Below are positions 32,861-41,042 of a stretch of 42,518 nucleotides of DNA, piece after piece. Each line of letters begins with the position of its first letter. Position 1 is the first letter of the stretch. The stretch is from JBBSVE01 sp038233815. GTDB taxonomy: Bacteria; Pseudomonadota; Alphaproteobacteria; Rhodobacterales; Rhodobacteraceae. The stretch lies in NCBI GenBank assembly GCA_038233815.1, contig JBBSVE010000005.1, positions 1 through 42,518 on the forward strand, given 5' to 3'. Made by a program: the position numbers and the translations under genes. Under the pieces are notes generated by a model, which had not been told where the DNA came from, searched no databases, and saw only the letters and a list, made by a program, of their open reading frames with translations.

Positions 32861-35101
32861 TCAGGCGACGTGAAGCACGGTCAGATGATCGGCCATCTCC
32901 GCCGGCGTCATCACATGGTCGTAGATCGCCACGTCGGAGATCCGGCCATCGAAGGCGGAGGAGACCCGGTCGGTCGTGCCCCGCGTGCTCTGCCCGTTGA
33001 TGCCGCCGATCACCAGCGCCTCGTCGTTGCCCGACATGTCGAGATCAAAGGCGCGGGAGCCGACGGCCACACCGTTCAGATAGGCCGTCACATGCTCCTC
33101 ATCATACGTGACCTGGAGCTTGTAATCCGTGCCTGCCTCGATGCCCGACACGTCGAACTTGCCGGACTTGCCCTCATCGTTCTCGAACGCGACGACCAGC
33201 TTTCCGTTCTGAACCCAGATCGAAAGGTCGTCGTCGTGCCCCGCCGCCCCGCGGGAGATCAGGCCGCGGTAGCCCGACACGCTGTCGGCGTTGAACGACA
33301 GGCTGATCGTGCCCTCGTCCGCCATCGCGATCTGGTCGGCGGCGACGGTGACGATGCTCGACGTCTTGCCATCAAGACTGTGCGCGACGTTGTCCTCGTA
33401 GACCGTGCGGACCTGCGACGCGGACAGGTGGGCGGTAAGATCGGCGGGCGTCATGGCATGATCGTAGATTGCCACGCCAGAGATCGTGCCGTCGAAGAAG
33501 GACGAAACGTGGTCGGTCGTCCCCCGCGTGCTTTGCCCGTTGACGCCGCCCAGCACAAGCGCCTCGTGGTTGCCCGACAGATCGAGATCGAAAGCCCGCG
33601 ACCCGACCAGCTCGCCGTTGAGATAGGCGTTCACGTGGCCCTCGTCGTAGCTGATCTGCAGTTTGTAGTCCGTGCCTGCCTTGATCCCCTGCACGTCGAT
33701 CTTGCCGGACTTGCCCTCGTCGTTCTCGAACGCGATCGACAGCTTTCCGTTCTGGATCCAGGCGGAAAGGTCATCGTGACGCCCCGCCGCACCCTTGGAG
33801 ATCAGCCCGCGGCTGCCCGACACGGTGTCCGCATTGAAGGACAGGCTGATCGTGCCCTGATCGGCCAGCACTGCCTCGTCGGCAGCCACCGTGACGAGGT
33901 TCGCTTTGGCCCCGTCGAACAGGTGCGTCTCTGCCGAGCTGAAAAGCATCGCGATGGCGTCAGGGGCGTCCGGAACGATTACCGTCGCATCAGCAGGTGC
34001 CGTGACGCTGAAATCCCTCTCGATGACGGTCTGGCCGTAATGCTCCATCAGCAGATCCGTCAACCGGGTCGCCGCGCCGAAACCCGACCCGAAGTCGATC
34101 GCGGACCCTTCCGCCGGAAGGAAGTTTTCCCACGAAGAGCCGTTGGTGCCGATGAACAGCGAGCCGAGGTCGGCATGGCGGCCGTAGAGGTGATTGTCGA
34201 CGATCTGGGATGAATGCGTTTCGTCCAGCATCATCTTTGCCACGTTGCCCTCGATGGTCGTGCCGGAATTGTCATAGCCCGCCTTTCCAGCCAGACGAAT
34301 GATCGCGCCGCCGTCGCCAGCGCCCGGAATGAGCGTGTTGTTCCGCACGACAACATTTTCCTGACCGCCGTTGATGTAGATCGAGTTCGGAGAACCCACG
34401 TTGATCATGTTGTCTTCGATCAGGATGTTCTTGAAGCCTCCGGGACCCGGATCGCTCACGAAGATGCCCTGCGCATTGACAGATCCGGTTGCCTGATTGT
34501 CGCAGAAGACGTTGCCGCGGATCGTGATGTCGTGCGGGGTGTAGCCGTTCGCGCCGAAGAACTGCAGCATATCGGGATGAGTCGGCCGCTCCGCGACCGT
34601 ATCGTGCAGGACGTTGTTCTCCATCAGGCCGTTGTAGGAATTGCCGGTGATCCGCATCACGTCCTCGGTCGTGCCGCCGATCCGGTTGTTCGTGATGGTG
34701 AAGTTCTGGATCGAATTGAGCAGCAAGCCGAATTTGGAATTATTCGGCAGGCCGTCGACTGTGACGTTGTCGACGATAAGGCCATCCACATTGCGGCAGT
34801 AGAGCGTGCCGTTGATGTCGCTGTTGAGGACCGAGATGTTGACGGAGCTGCGCTCCACCGACAGGCCGGTATCGACCTTGAGGCCGTCGACGGAGATGTT
34901 CGTCGCGCCGTAGAAGTTGATCTTGTCAAAGGTCGCCTGAAGCGCGTTCTCGGCCCGGATGGTGACGTTGGAGGCATAGTCGTTGCCCGTCGCCAGCGCA
35001 CCATAATGGCCGTCGGCCAGCGTGATGGTCTCGCCGCCCTTGGCGGCCTTCAGGGCGGAGTCGAGTTCGGACTGGGTGGTAACTCGGATACTGTTCGACA
35101 T
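32861..35101 (-). CDS. Right-handed beta-helix protein with two LamG domains
   Basis: 746 aa. Residues about 5-310 are a parallel beta-helix: short Asn/Asp/Gly-rich repeats such as NFTITNNRI, DITIRGNVF and NILIEDNMI. Its opening TQSELDSALKAAKGGETITLADGHY segment (residues 9-33) resembles family-6 polysaccharide lyases and other carbohydrate-active beta-helices. Two concanavalin-like LamG domains follow at about 401-560 and 582-741, nearly identical in key stretches. No N-terminal signal peptide is present, nor an RTX repeat, so the export route is unclear; a type I signal at the C-terminus is possible. Asn richness and somewhat lower GC than its neighbours hint at transfer. It could be a surface polysaccharide-binding or -cleaving protein. 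Confidence 0.8.
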   Translation of the reverse strand: MSNSIRVTTQSELDSALKAAKGGETITLADGHYGALATGNDYASNVTIRAENALQATFDKINFYGATNISVDGLKVDTGLSVERSSVNISVLNSDINGTLYCRNVDGLIVDNVTVDGLPNNSKFGLLLNSIQNFTITNNRIGGTTEDVMRITGNSYNGLMENNVLHDTVAERPTHPDMLQFFGANGYTPHDITIRGNVFCDNQATGSVNAQGIFVSDPGPGGFKNILIEDNMINVGSPNSIYINGGQENVVVRNNTLIPGAGDGGAIIRLAGKAGYDNSGTTIEGNVAKMMLDETHSSQIVDNHLYGRHADLGSLFIGTNGSSWENFLPAEGSAIDFGSGFGAATRLTDLLMEHYGQTVIERDFSVTAPADATVIVPDAPDAIAMLFSSAETHLFDGAKANLVTVAADEAVLADQGTISLSFNADTVSGSRGLISKGAAGRHDDLSAWIQNGKLSIAFENDEGKSGKIDVQGIKAGTDYKLQISYDEGHVNAYLNGELVGSRAFDLDLSGNHEALVLGGVNGQSTRGTTDHVSSFFDGTISGVAIYDHAMTPADLTAHLSASQVRTVYEDNVAHSLDGKTSSIVTVAADQIAMADEGTISLSFNADSVSGYRGLISRGAAGHDDDLSIWVQNGKLVVAFENDEGKSGKFDVSGIEAGTDYKLQVTYDEEHVTAYLNGVAVGSRAFDLDMSGNDEALVIGGINGQSTRGTTDRVSSAFDGRISDVAIYDHVMTPAEMADHLTVLHVA
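32879..33901 (-). repeat. Tandem LamG repeat, 181-residue period
   Basis: The two LamG units (33425-33901 and 32879-33358) repeat with an offset of 181 codons (543 bases). They share runs such as FENDEGKSGK, GTDYKLQ, GSRAFDLD and NGQSTRGTTD, and about three quarters of their residues look identical. The divergence shows an established, not brand-new, internal duplication. Confidence 0.85.
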
Positions 35102-35295
35102 CTGGAAATGATACTCTCTCTTTGGGACTGGACCGCTGGAAGAGAGATGACCATTCGTTTCCGGCTACAGGGTGGCGGATCAACGGCAACCGGGGTCAGG
35201 GCGTGGTCACTTCATGGCCGCTGGACCTCATTTGACCGGTGTTGGCCCGGTCGGCATTTGAGGCGAATTGCGCCCATGGCGCCGGATTTATGCGC
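35102..35295. other. Intergenic spacer before the beta-helix gene
   Basis: These 194 bases separate the amidase end from the beta-helix start on the same strand. GACCGG-N7-CCGGTC (35234-35252) could form a weak stem-loop, without a T-run. No clear promoter was found, although the beta-helix gene probably has its own. Confidence 0.4.
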
Positions 35296-36678
35296 TCAGC
35301 GGGGCCGGTGGTCGTGCCAGTCCGTCATCCGCTGCCACGCGTGGCCGATGCGCAGGACGGTCGCGTCGGCGAACGGGCGGGCGAGGATCTGGAACGCCAG
35401 CGGCAGGCCCTCCGCGCTCCGGCCGCAGGGCACCGAGAGGGCAGGCAACCCGGTGATGTTGGCGGGCACGCAGAGCCGGACGTAGGCCGCGGCGACCGAC
35501 TCCTCGACCCCCGCGAGGATCAGCGTCTCCTGATCCCTGCGGACCGCGGGGGTGGGAATCGTCGGCATGACGACGGCGTCGAAGCGGTCGAAGATGCGGT
35601 CCCAGTCCCGGCGCAAGTGTCGGCGCAGCGCCCGCGCCTCGATATGGCGCGTCGCGGGGATCAGCGTGCCTGAATGGAGGAGCCGGGCCACATCCTCTCC
35701 GAAAAGCTCCAACCCGCTGTCCGCCCCGTGAAAGACGCTGGCTTCGGGCAGGCAGATCCGGTCGCCTGCGGTGCCGTAATCCTCCGACCGGGGGATCGGC
35801 ACCGCTTCGACCAGCGCGCCTACGTCGGCCAATCGCTGCGTGACGCTGGCGAATGATGCTGCCACCTCCGCTTCGATCCGGTCGAAGATGGTGCCGGTGG
35901 CGATGCCGATCCGCAGGCCCGCGAGGCCGTCCTCCAGCCCGTCGGTGAAGGCCGGGATGGCGATGTCGCGGCTTCCCCGGTCCCTTGGGTCGAAACCCGC
36001 CAGCGCTTGCAGCGAAAGCGCCGCGTCCCGTGCGGTGCGCGTCAGCGGCCCCACATGATCGAGCGTCCAGGATAGCGGCATGATCCCGAAGCGGCTACAG
36101 AGCCCGAAGGTCGGCTTCAGCCCGGTGACGCCGCAGCAGGCTGCGGGAATGCGGATCGACCCGCCGGTGTCGGTGCCCAGCGCCATGAAGCTGCTCCCCA
36201 CAGCCACCGACGCACCGGACCCGCCGGAGGAGCCGCCCGTCGTATGCCCGGGCGCCCAAGGGTTAGCGCATTGCGGCGTGGTGACCCCGTAGGCCACCTC
36301 GTGCGTGTGGGTCTTGCCCACGATGACCGCCCCCGCCGCGCGAAGCCGCGCGACAACGGCGCTGTCTTCGACGGCGATGTTTCCCGCATAGCGGCGCGAA
36401 GAACCGGTGGTGGGCAGTCCCGCCATGTCGATCATGTCCTTGACCGCCACCGGGACGCCGTGCAGCGGTCCGCGCCACCGGCCGGCCCCGATCTCTGCCT
36501 CGGCTATCCGCGCCGCCTCCAGCCCCGCGTCGGGACACAGTCGGACGAAGGCGTTGAGCGTGGGCTGCGTCGCCTCGGCGCGCGCAAGGCAGGCGCGCGT
36601 CACCTCCACCGGCGATACCGCGCGCGCCTCGATCAGTGCCGACACCTCGGACAGGGTCAGGTCGGTGAGGTCGGTCAT
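35296..36678 (-). CDS. Amidase-signature family hydrolase
   Basis: 460 aa. Amidase-signature enzymes hydrolyse amide bonds with a Ser-cisSer-Lys triad. Lys80 in PVAVKDMID, Ser150 in TTGGSSGGSG and Ser174 in GTDTGGSIRIPA match it. The length is typical for the group that includes indole-acetamide and aryl-amide hydrolases and AtzF-like enzymes; GatA is less likely because no gatB/gatC is near. It is divergent from the NTF2-like gene, and the intergenic region carries the palindrome also found before the ABC transporter. The substrate is unknown. Confidence 0.88.
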   Translation of the reverse strand: MTDLTDLTLSEVSALIEARAVSPVEVTRACLARAEATQPTLNAFVRLCPDAGLEAARIAEAEIGAGRWRGPLHGVPVAVKDMIDMAGLPTTGSSRRYAGNIAVEDSAVVARLRAAGAVIVGKTHTHEVAYGVTTPQCANPWAPGHTTGGSSGGSGASVAVGSSFMALGTDTGGSIRIPAACCGVTGLKPTFGLCSRFGIMPLSWTLDHVGPLTRTARDAALSLQALAGFDPRDRGSRDIAIPAFTDGLEDGLAGLRIGIATGTIFDRIEAEVAASFASVTQRLADVGALVEAVPIPRSEDYGTAGDRICLPEASVFHGADSGLELFGEDVARLLHSGTLIPATRHIEARALRRHLRRDWDRIFDRFDAVVMPTIPTPAVRRDQETLILAGVEESVAAAYVRLCVPANITGLPALSVPCGRSAEGLPLAFQILARPFADATVLRIGHAWQRMTDWHDHRPR

Positions 36679-36727
36679 GGCATCCCCGTTGTGCGTGGTG
36701 ACGGGCGCGTGATCCGCTGCCCGGCCC

Positions 36728-36756
36728 TTGACAGTTCCCCACCCGCTTTTTACGCA
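36728..36756 (+). promoter_or_regulatory. Possible promoter of the NTF2-like/hydrolase operon
   Basis: TTGACA (36728-36733) is followed after 17 bases by TACGCA (36751-36756). The -35 is perfect, the -10 poor. The -10 position is overlapped by the GCATTCGAATGC palindrome, as expected if a repressor competes with RNA polymerase. Confidence 0.4.
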
Positions 36757-36767
36757 TTCGAATGCAT
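36748..36767. promoter_or_regulatory. Operator copy 1: palindrome GCATTCGAATGC
   Basis: The 20-base element TTTTACGCATTCGAATGCAT contains a perfect 12-bp palindrome at 36754-36765. It lies between the divergent amidase and NTF2-like genes. The identical 20 bases recur in reverse orientation at 38686-38705, upstream of the ABC transporter. This is the best candidate for a shared regulator site. Confidence 0.75.
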
Positions 36768-36846
36768 GAGGGCCGCAGGGTCAAGCCGCGGCCTGCCGGC
36801 TCCCGGACCGAGCCTCCATCCCACCCGACCCCCGCCTGAAAGGACG

Positions 36847-37893
36847 ATGATGACCATTCCGGATCAGCTCTCGGGGATCGCACCCCAGACCTACGCCCCC
36901 TACCGCAATCCGCGCGACTATATCCTGAGCTGGACCGACCAGATCTGGATCGACATGGGACTCGGCCGTCTGGACGAGCATTATGCAAAGGACATCAAGG
37001 TCCATACCGCCTACGGCGAGACCTACGGCTTTGATTCGGTGATCGGAAACTCGGTGCAGAAGATGCACGCGTTTCCGAACGGCGGCGGCGGCAGCGGCGA
37101 GGACGTAATCTGGGAACAGCGCGGCGACGCGGGCTTCATCTCCTCGCACCGGGTGTTCAAGACCGGGACGCATACCGGCTACTGGACTTACGGGCCGCCG
37201 ACCGGCAAGGACTGGGTGTCGCGCACCATCGCGCATTGCACCGTGCAGGACGGCAAGATCGTCGAGGAATGGCTCGTGCGCGACGAATGGGCGGTGCTGC
37301 AATCGCTCGGCCTCGACCCCTATGCCGTTGCTGCCGACCTCGCCGCCGTCTCCCCCGTGACCGGGGAGACGATCGACATCATGACGGCGGAGGCGTTCGC
37401 GGGCAGCTATCCCGACCCCGTGCTGGACGGCATTTCCGGCACGCGCCCTAACCGGTTCGGGAACGAGGCCCGGATGATCGCGTCGATGTTCGAAGATGTC
37501 TGGAACCGCAGGCTCTTCAACCGGGTGTCGACCTATTGCGACCCGAAGGTGGTGACGCACACGGTCCGGATGCGACGCTCGCAGGGGATATCGGCCTACC
37601 AGCAAGGCGTGATCGACCTTCTGGCGGTGATCCCGGACGGCCGGATCGAACTCCGCGATATCGTGGTCAACCAGTCCGAGGATCTGGGCCTGCGGGTCGC
37701 GGCGATCTGGGTGCTGCACGGCACCTATTCGGGCGTCCCGCTCTACGGTCCACCGACCCGCACGCCAGTCAAGGTTCTGGGCGCCTCGCACTATGAGCTT
37801 CACGACGGCAAGATCCTGCGCGAATGGCGCATCCATGACGAGATCGCGCTTTTGACCCAGATCACGCGCGCCCGCCTCGCCGCCGGGGCCTGA
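36847..37893 (+). CDS. Tandem NTF2/SnoaL-like domain protein
   Basis: 348 aa with two SnoaL/NTF2-like cone-shaped domains, about residues 20-155 and 205-345. Each ends in a characteristic DGKI(V/L)xEW segment: VQDGKIVEEWLVRDEW and LHDGKILREWRIHDE. The family includes polyketide cyclases, ketosteroid isomerase relatives and ester cyclases, and many members have no known activity. The first domain has the conserved WIDMGLGRLDEHYAKD opening. The ATG at 36847 (or the next codon) follows AAGGACG. An alpha/beta hydrolase gene follows after 4 bases. Confidence 0.83.
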   Translation: MMTIPDQLSGIAPQTYAPYRNPRDYILSWTDQIWIDMGLGRLDEHYAKDIKVHTAYGETYGFDSVIGNSVQKMHAFPNGGGGSGEDVIWEQRGDAGFISSHRVFKTGTHTGYWTYGPPTGKDWVSRTIAHCTVQDGKIVEEWLVRDEWAVLQSLGLDPYAVAADLAAVSPVTGETIDIMTAEAFAGSYPDPVLDGISGTRPNRFGNEARMIASMFEDVWNRRLFNRVSTYCDPKVVTHTVRMRRSQGISAYQQGVIDLLAVIPDGRIELRDIVVNQSEDLGLRVAAIWVLHGTYSGVPLYGPPTRTPVKVLGASHYELHDGKILREWRIHDEIALLTQITRARLAAGA

Positions 37894-37897
37894 CGGG

Positions 37898-38605
37898 ATG
37901 CCGCCGCTCGTTTTGATCGGCGGGACGCTGTGCGACAGGCAGCTCTGGGCCCCGCTGCTGGAGGGTTGGGCGGTGGATGCGGTGACACTCACCGCCGGAG
38001 ATCCGCCCTGCGCGGGGCCGCTCACGATGGCTGACTATGCGGAGGCATTGCTTGGCACCCTGCCGCCGCGCGCGACGCTCATAGGTTTCTCGCTCGGCGG
38101 GCTGATCGCGCTCGAACTGGTGGCCCGCGCGCCGGAACGGTTTGACCGTCTGGCGCTCGTCTGCGCGGGGGCCGGGCCGGAGGCTCCGGGCGGGGCTGCG
38201 GCGCGGCGGGCGGGCGAGGATGCGGCGGAGGCGCGTGGCATGGCGGCGCATATGCGCGACGATCTGATCCCGCGCTACGGGCTGGCGGACCCGGATGCGG
38301 TGGCGCCTTCGCTGGTCGCCATGGCGGAACGCCTCGGCCTGCCCGCCTACCGGCGGCAGAACGACCTTGCCATCTCGCGCGCCGACAGCCGGCCACGCCT
38401 GCACCGGATCGGCATGCCGGTGCTGCTTTTGTCGGGCGCGGACGACCCGCTCTGCCCGCCCTCCCGACACGCGGAGATCGACGGCGCCTTTCCCGACGTC
38501 CACCGCGAGACGGTCGCGAAAAGCGGCCACATGCTTCCTCTGGAGGCACCGGGCGCGCTGCGTCGCCACATCGCCGATCTGCGCGCGCGCCCGGCCCGGG
38601 ACTGA
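37898..38605 (+). CDS. Alpha/beta-fold hydrolase
   Basis: 235 aa. The nucleophile elbow GFSLGG puts Ser65 in the active site; Asp182 or Asp183 in SGADDP and His211 in SGHMLP complete a triad at the usual spacings. The oxyanion-hole segment LIGGTLCD is near the N-terminus. The cap region is short. It is probably an esterase or lactonase. It is co-transcribed with the double NTF2-like gene (4-base gap). The substrate is unknown; the regulon suggests a compound imported by the downstream ABC transporter. Confidence 0.87.
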   Translation: MPPLVLIGGTLCDRQLWAPLLEGWAVDAVTLTAGDPPCAGPLTMADYAEALLGTLPPRATLIGFSLGGLIALELVARAPERFDRLALVCAGAGPEAPGGAAARRAGEDAAEARGMAAHMRDDLIPRYGLADPDAVAPSLVAMAERLGLPAYRRQNDLAISRADSRPRLHRIGMPVLLLSGADDPLCPPSRHAEIDGAFPDVHRETVAKSGHMLPLEAPGALRRHIADLRARPARD

Positions 38606-38685
38606 ATCGACCCGTCCCGGATCATTCCGTCCTTTGCGCCACGAGACGCTTGACACGGGGGGGCACGGCGAGGCTCACTACGGCA

Positions 38686-38705
38686 ATGCATTCGAATGCG
38701 TAAAA
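38686..38705. promoter_or_regulatory. Operator copy 2: palindrome GCATTCGAATGC
   Basis: This is the exact reverse complement of the 20-base element at 36748-36767; the 12-bp palindrome itself is at 38688-38699. It lies 78 bases before the start of the binding-protein gene, with TTGACA at 38650-38655 upstream. TAAAAT directly follows the palindrome and could be a -10. Confidence 0.75.
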
Positions 38706-38782
38706 TGTTGCGCACTGTCGCCAATGACGAAGATGCCGGGCGTGCGATGCCCGAAGCACCTTTCATAAACGGGAGATCACCT

Positions 38783-40108
38783 ATGGCTTACCTGATGAAC
38801 CGCCGGTCCGCGATACTGGGGGTGGCACTGGCCACGACCATCGCGGGCGGCGCGCTGGCTCAAGACATGCCCTACGGCCTGAAGCCGGGCAAACCCTACG
38901 ACGGGGTCACCGTGACCGTGATGCTGCCCAACGCGGGGCAATACCGGGCGCAGGCCAAGCGGCTGGACCAGTTGAAGGAACTGACCGGGATCACCGCGGA
39001 CTACAGCTATGTCCCCTACGGCCAGCTTCTCGACAAGATCACCGCCGAGGCGATGGCGCAGAGCGATACCTATGACCTCGTGACCTGGCAGGATAGCTGG
39101 GGGCCGTCGCTCTCGGGCTATCTGGAGCCGCTGGATCAGCGCATCGCCGACGACAAGGTCGACATGACGGACTATCCCAAGGTCTTCGTCGAGAGCGCAA
39201 AATACAAGGACAAGATGATCGGCCTGCCGGTCCGCGCGCAGGCGCAGCTTCTGTTCTACCGCAAGGATCTCTTCGACAAGGCCGGGGTCCAGCCGCCCAA
39301 GACCATGGACGAGATGGTGAAGGCCGCGAAGACCGTGCAGGACCAGAGCGGCATCAGCGGCATCGCGATGGATTACGGCAAGGGGAACGGGTTCCAGAAC
39401 CTCTTCAGCTGGATGAACTTCATGTATGGCCACAAGGCCACACTGCTGGACAAGGACGGCAAGGTCGTGTTCAACAACGAGGCGGGCGTGGCCGCGACCA
39501 AGGACTATCTCTCGCCGCTGCTTGACGCGAAGGTCGCGGCCCCCGGCTCGATCCAGTTCGTCGAGGGCGACAAGGTGCAGTCGATGGCGCAGGGAAACTC
39601 GGCCATGGTGATGGTCTGGTGGTGGGGCTATCCGGTCCTGACCGGGGAGCGGTCGACGCTGAAGCCCGAACAGGTCGGTTTCGTGGCCGTTCCGGGCTTT
39701 GGCAATGGCACCGACAGCAGCATCGGGCAGAGCATGCCGTTCGGCATCATGAAGACCTCCAAGCACAAGGATGCCGCCTGGGAAGTGCTGAAATGGATGG
39801 CGAACCCCGATCTGGAAAAAGCGATCGCCACCGACAAGACCGATCCCGACACCAACGAGATCATCGTGGTCCATACCTCCAGCCTGACGGACCCGGCGGT
39901 CAACAAGGCCAATCACGGCGTGGAAGAGGTCGGCTACGAGGCACTCAAGACCTCCCAAGTGATGCCGATGATGAAGACCTGGCCGCAGGTCGCCTCGGTG
40001 CTGGAGGCCACGATCTCGGACCTCGCGGCCAACGGGGGCGACGTGAAGGCGGCGCTCGACGAGGCGGCGAGCCAGGTCCAGCGCGTCGTCGACCGCAACC
40101 CCGAATGA
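38783..40108 (+). CDS. Carbohydrate-type ABC transporter substrate-binding protein
   Basis: 441 aa, a family-1 extracellular solute-binding protein. A signal peptide of about 26 residues ends in GGALA. The mature part has the typical YDLVTWQDSW and GLPVRAQAQLLFYRKDLFDKAG segments, and a tryptophan-rich VMVWWWGYP strip near residue 275 that may stack on a sugar or aromatic ligand. The ATG at 38783 has GGGAG upstream. Two permeases and an ATPase follow. Related proteins bind oligosaccharides or polyols; the ligand here is unknown. Confidence 0.9.
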   Translation: MAYLMNRRSAILGVALATTIAGGALAQDMPYGLKPGKPYDGVTVTVMLPNAGQYRAQAKRLDQLKELTGITADYSYVPYGQLLDKITAEAMAQSDTYDLVTWQDSWGPSLSGYLEPLDQRIADDKVDMTDYPKVFVESAKYKDKMIGLPVRAQAQLLFYRKDLFDKAGVQPPKTMDEMVKAAKTVQDQSGISGIAMDYGKGNGFQNLFSWMNFMYGHKATLLDKDGKVVFNNEAGVAATKDYLSPLLDAKVAAPGSIQFVEGDKVQSMAQGNSAMVMVWWWGYPVLTGERSTLKPEQVGFVAVPGFGNGTDSSIGQSMPFGIMKTSKHKDAAWEVLKWMANPDLEKAIATDKTDPDTNEIIVVHTSSLTDPAVNKANHGVEEVGYEALKTSQVMPMMKTWPQVASVLEATISDLAANGGDVKAALDEAASQVQRVVDRNPE

Positions 40109-40114
40109 GCGATG

Positions 40115-40137
40115 CGGGCCCCCGACGGGGCCCGTTT
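40115..40137 (+). terminator. Attenuator-like hairpin after the binding-protein gene
   Basis: CGGGCCCC (40115-40122), tetraloop CGAC and GGGGCCCG (40127-40134) are followed by TTT. It begins seven bases after the stop codon and lies before the permease genes. It probably terminates part of the transcripts and keeps the binding protein in excess. Confidence 0.7.
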
Positions 40138-40166
40138 CATCTCCCGCCACGCACGAAGGAGCGGAC

Positions 40167-41042
40167 ATGAATGACACGACGCTCAAGTGGGGGCTGCTGA
40201 CCCCCGCGATCCTGATATCGGCGGTGATGCTGTTCTATCCGATCGGGGAATCCTTCTGGTATTCGCTGCATGACTGGAACCTGACGCAAAGCCCCGATCT
40301 GGGTCCGTTCATCGGCGTCAAGAACTATGTCCGCCTGCTGACCGCTGACCCGGAATTCTGGTCCTCGGTGCGGGTGTCGCTGATCTTCTCCTTCTTCTCG
40401 GTTACGATCACCATCGTGCTGTCGCTCGGGATGGCGCTTTTGCTACAGGGCTCCACACCGCTGGAGGTCAATGTCCGCACGCTTCTGGTGCTTGCCTTCG
40501 CGATGTCGCCGGCGCTCGTGGGGATCTCGTGGCGCTTCCTTCTCAGCCCGGAGTTCGGCGCGGCGGATGCGGTCATCAAGTGGCTCATACCGGGGATGCG
40601 CGACGTGCCGATCCTCGCCGACGACCGCACCGCGATGGCGGCACTGGTCGCGGTCGATGTCTGGCACTGGTCGCCCTATTTCATGCTCACCTTCGTCGGC
40701 GCGCTGGCGTCGCTTCCGCAGGAGACGATCGAGGCCGCACAGGTCGACGGCGCGGGGCGCGGGCGGATCTTCTTCGGGATCATGCTCCCGCAGCTCCGCT
40801 CCGTGCTGACGGTGACGATCCTTCTGAAGACCATCTTCTCCATCAAGATGCTGGAGCAGGTGATTACCATGACCAAGGGCGGGCCGGGCAATTCCACCTC
40901 CACCGTGCCCTACATGGTCTACGAGACGGCCTTCCGCTGGTATGACTTCGGCTATGCGGCGGCGATGGCCTACTTCCTCGCCTTTGTAATGCTCATCCTC
41001 GCGATGATCTACGCCAAGATGACGATGGGGGACGCGAAATGA
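40167..41042 (+). CDS. ABC transporter permease (MalF/UgpA type)
   Basis: 291 aa with six transmembrane helices. The EAA loop EAAQVDGAGRGRIFFGIMLP is near residue 190. The N-terminal LLTPAILISAVMLFYPIGESFWYSL is typical of the MalF-like partner. The start has GAAGGAG upstream. The stop overlaps the next start (ATGA at 41039-41042). Confidence 0.92.
   Translation: MNDTTLKWGLLTPAILISAVMLFYPIGESFWYSLHDWNLTQSPDLGPFIGVKNYVRLLTADPEFWSSVRVSLIFSFFSVTITIVLSLGMALLLQGSTPLEVNVRTLLVLAFAMSPALVGISWRFLLSPEFGAADAVIKWLIPGMRDVPILADDRTAMAALVAVDVWHWSPYFMLTFVGALASLPQETIEAAQVDGAGRGRIFFGIMLPQLRSVLTVTILLKTIFSIKMLEQVITMTKGGPGNSTSTVPYMVYETAFRWYDFGYAAAMAYFLAFVMLILAMIYAKMTMGDAK

Noticed and set aside
35296..36678. GatA subunit of the glutamyl-tRNA amidotransferase
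   Set aside because: No gatB or gatC is present, and the gene is tied to a catabolic-looking locus by the shared operator.
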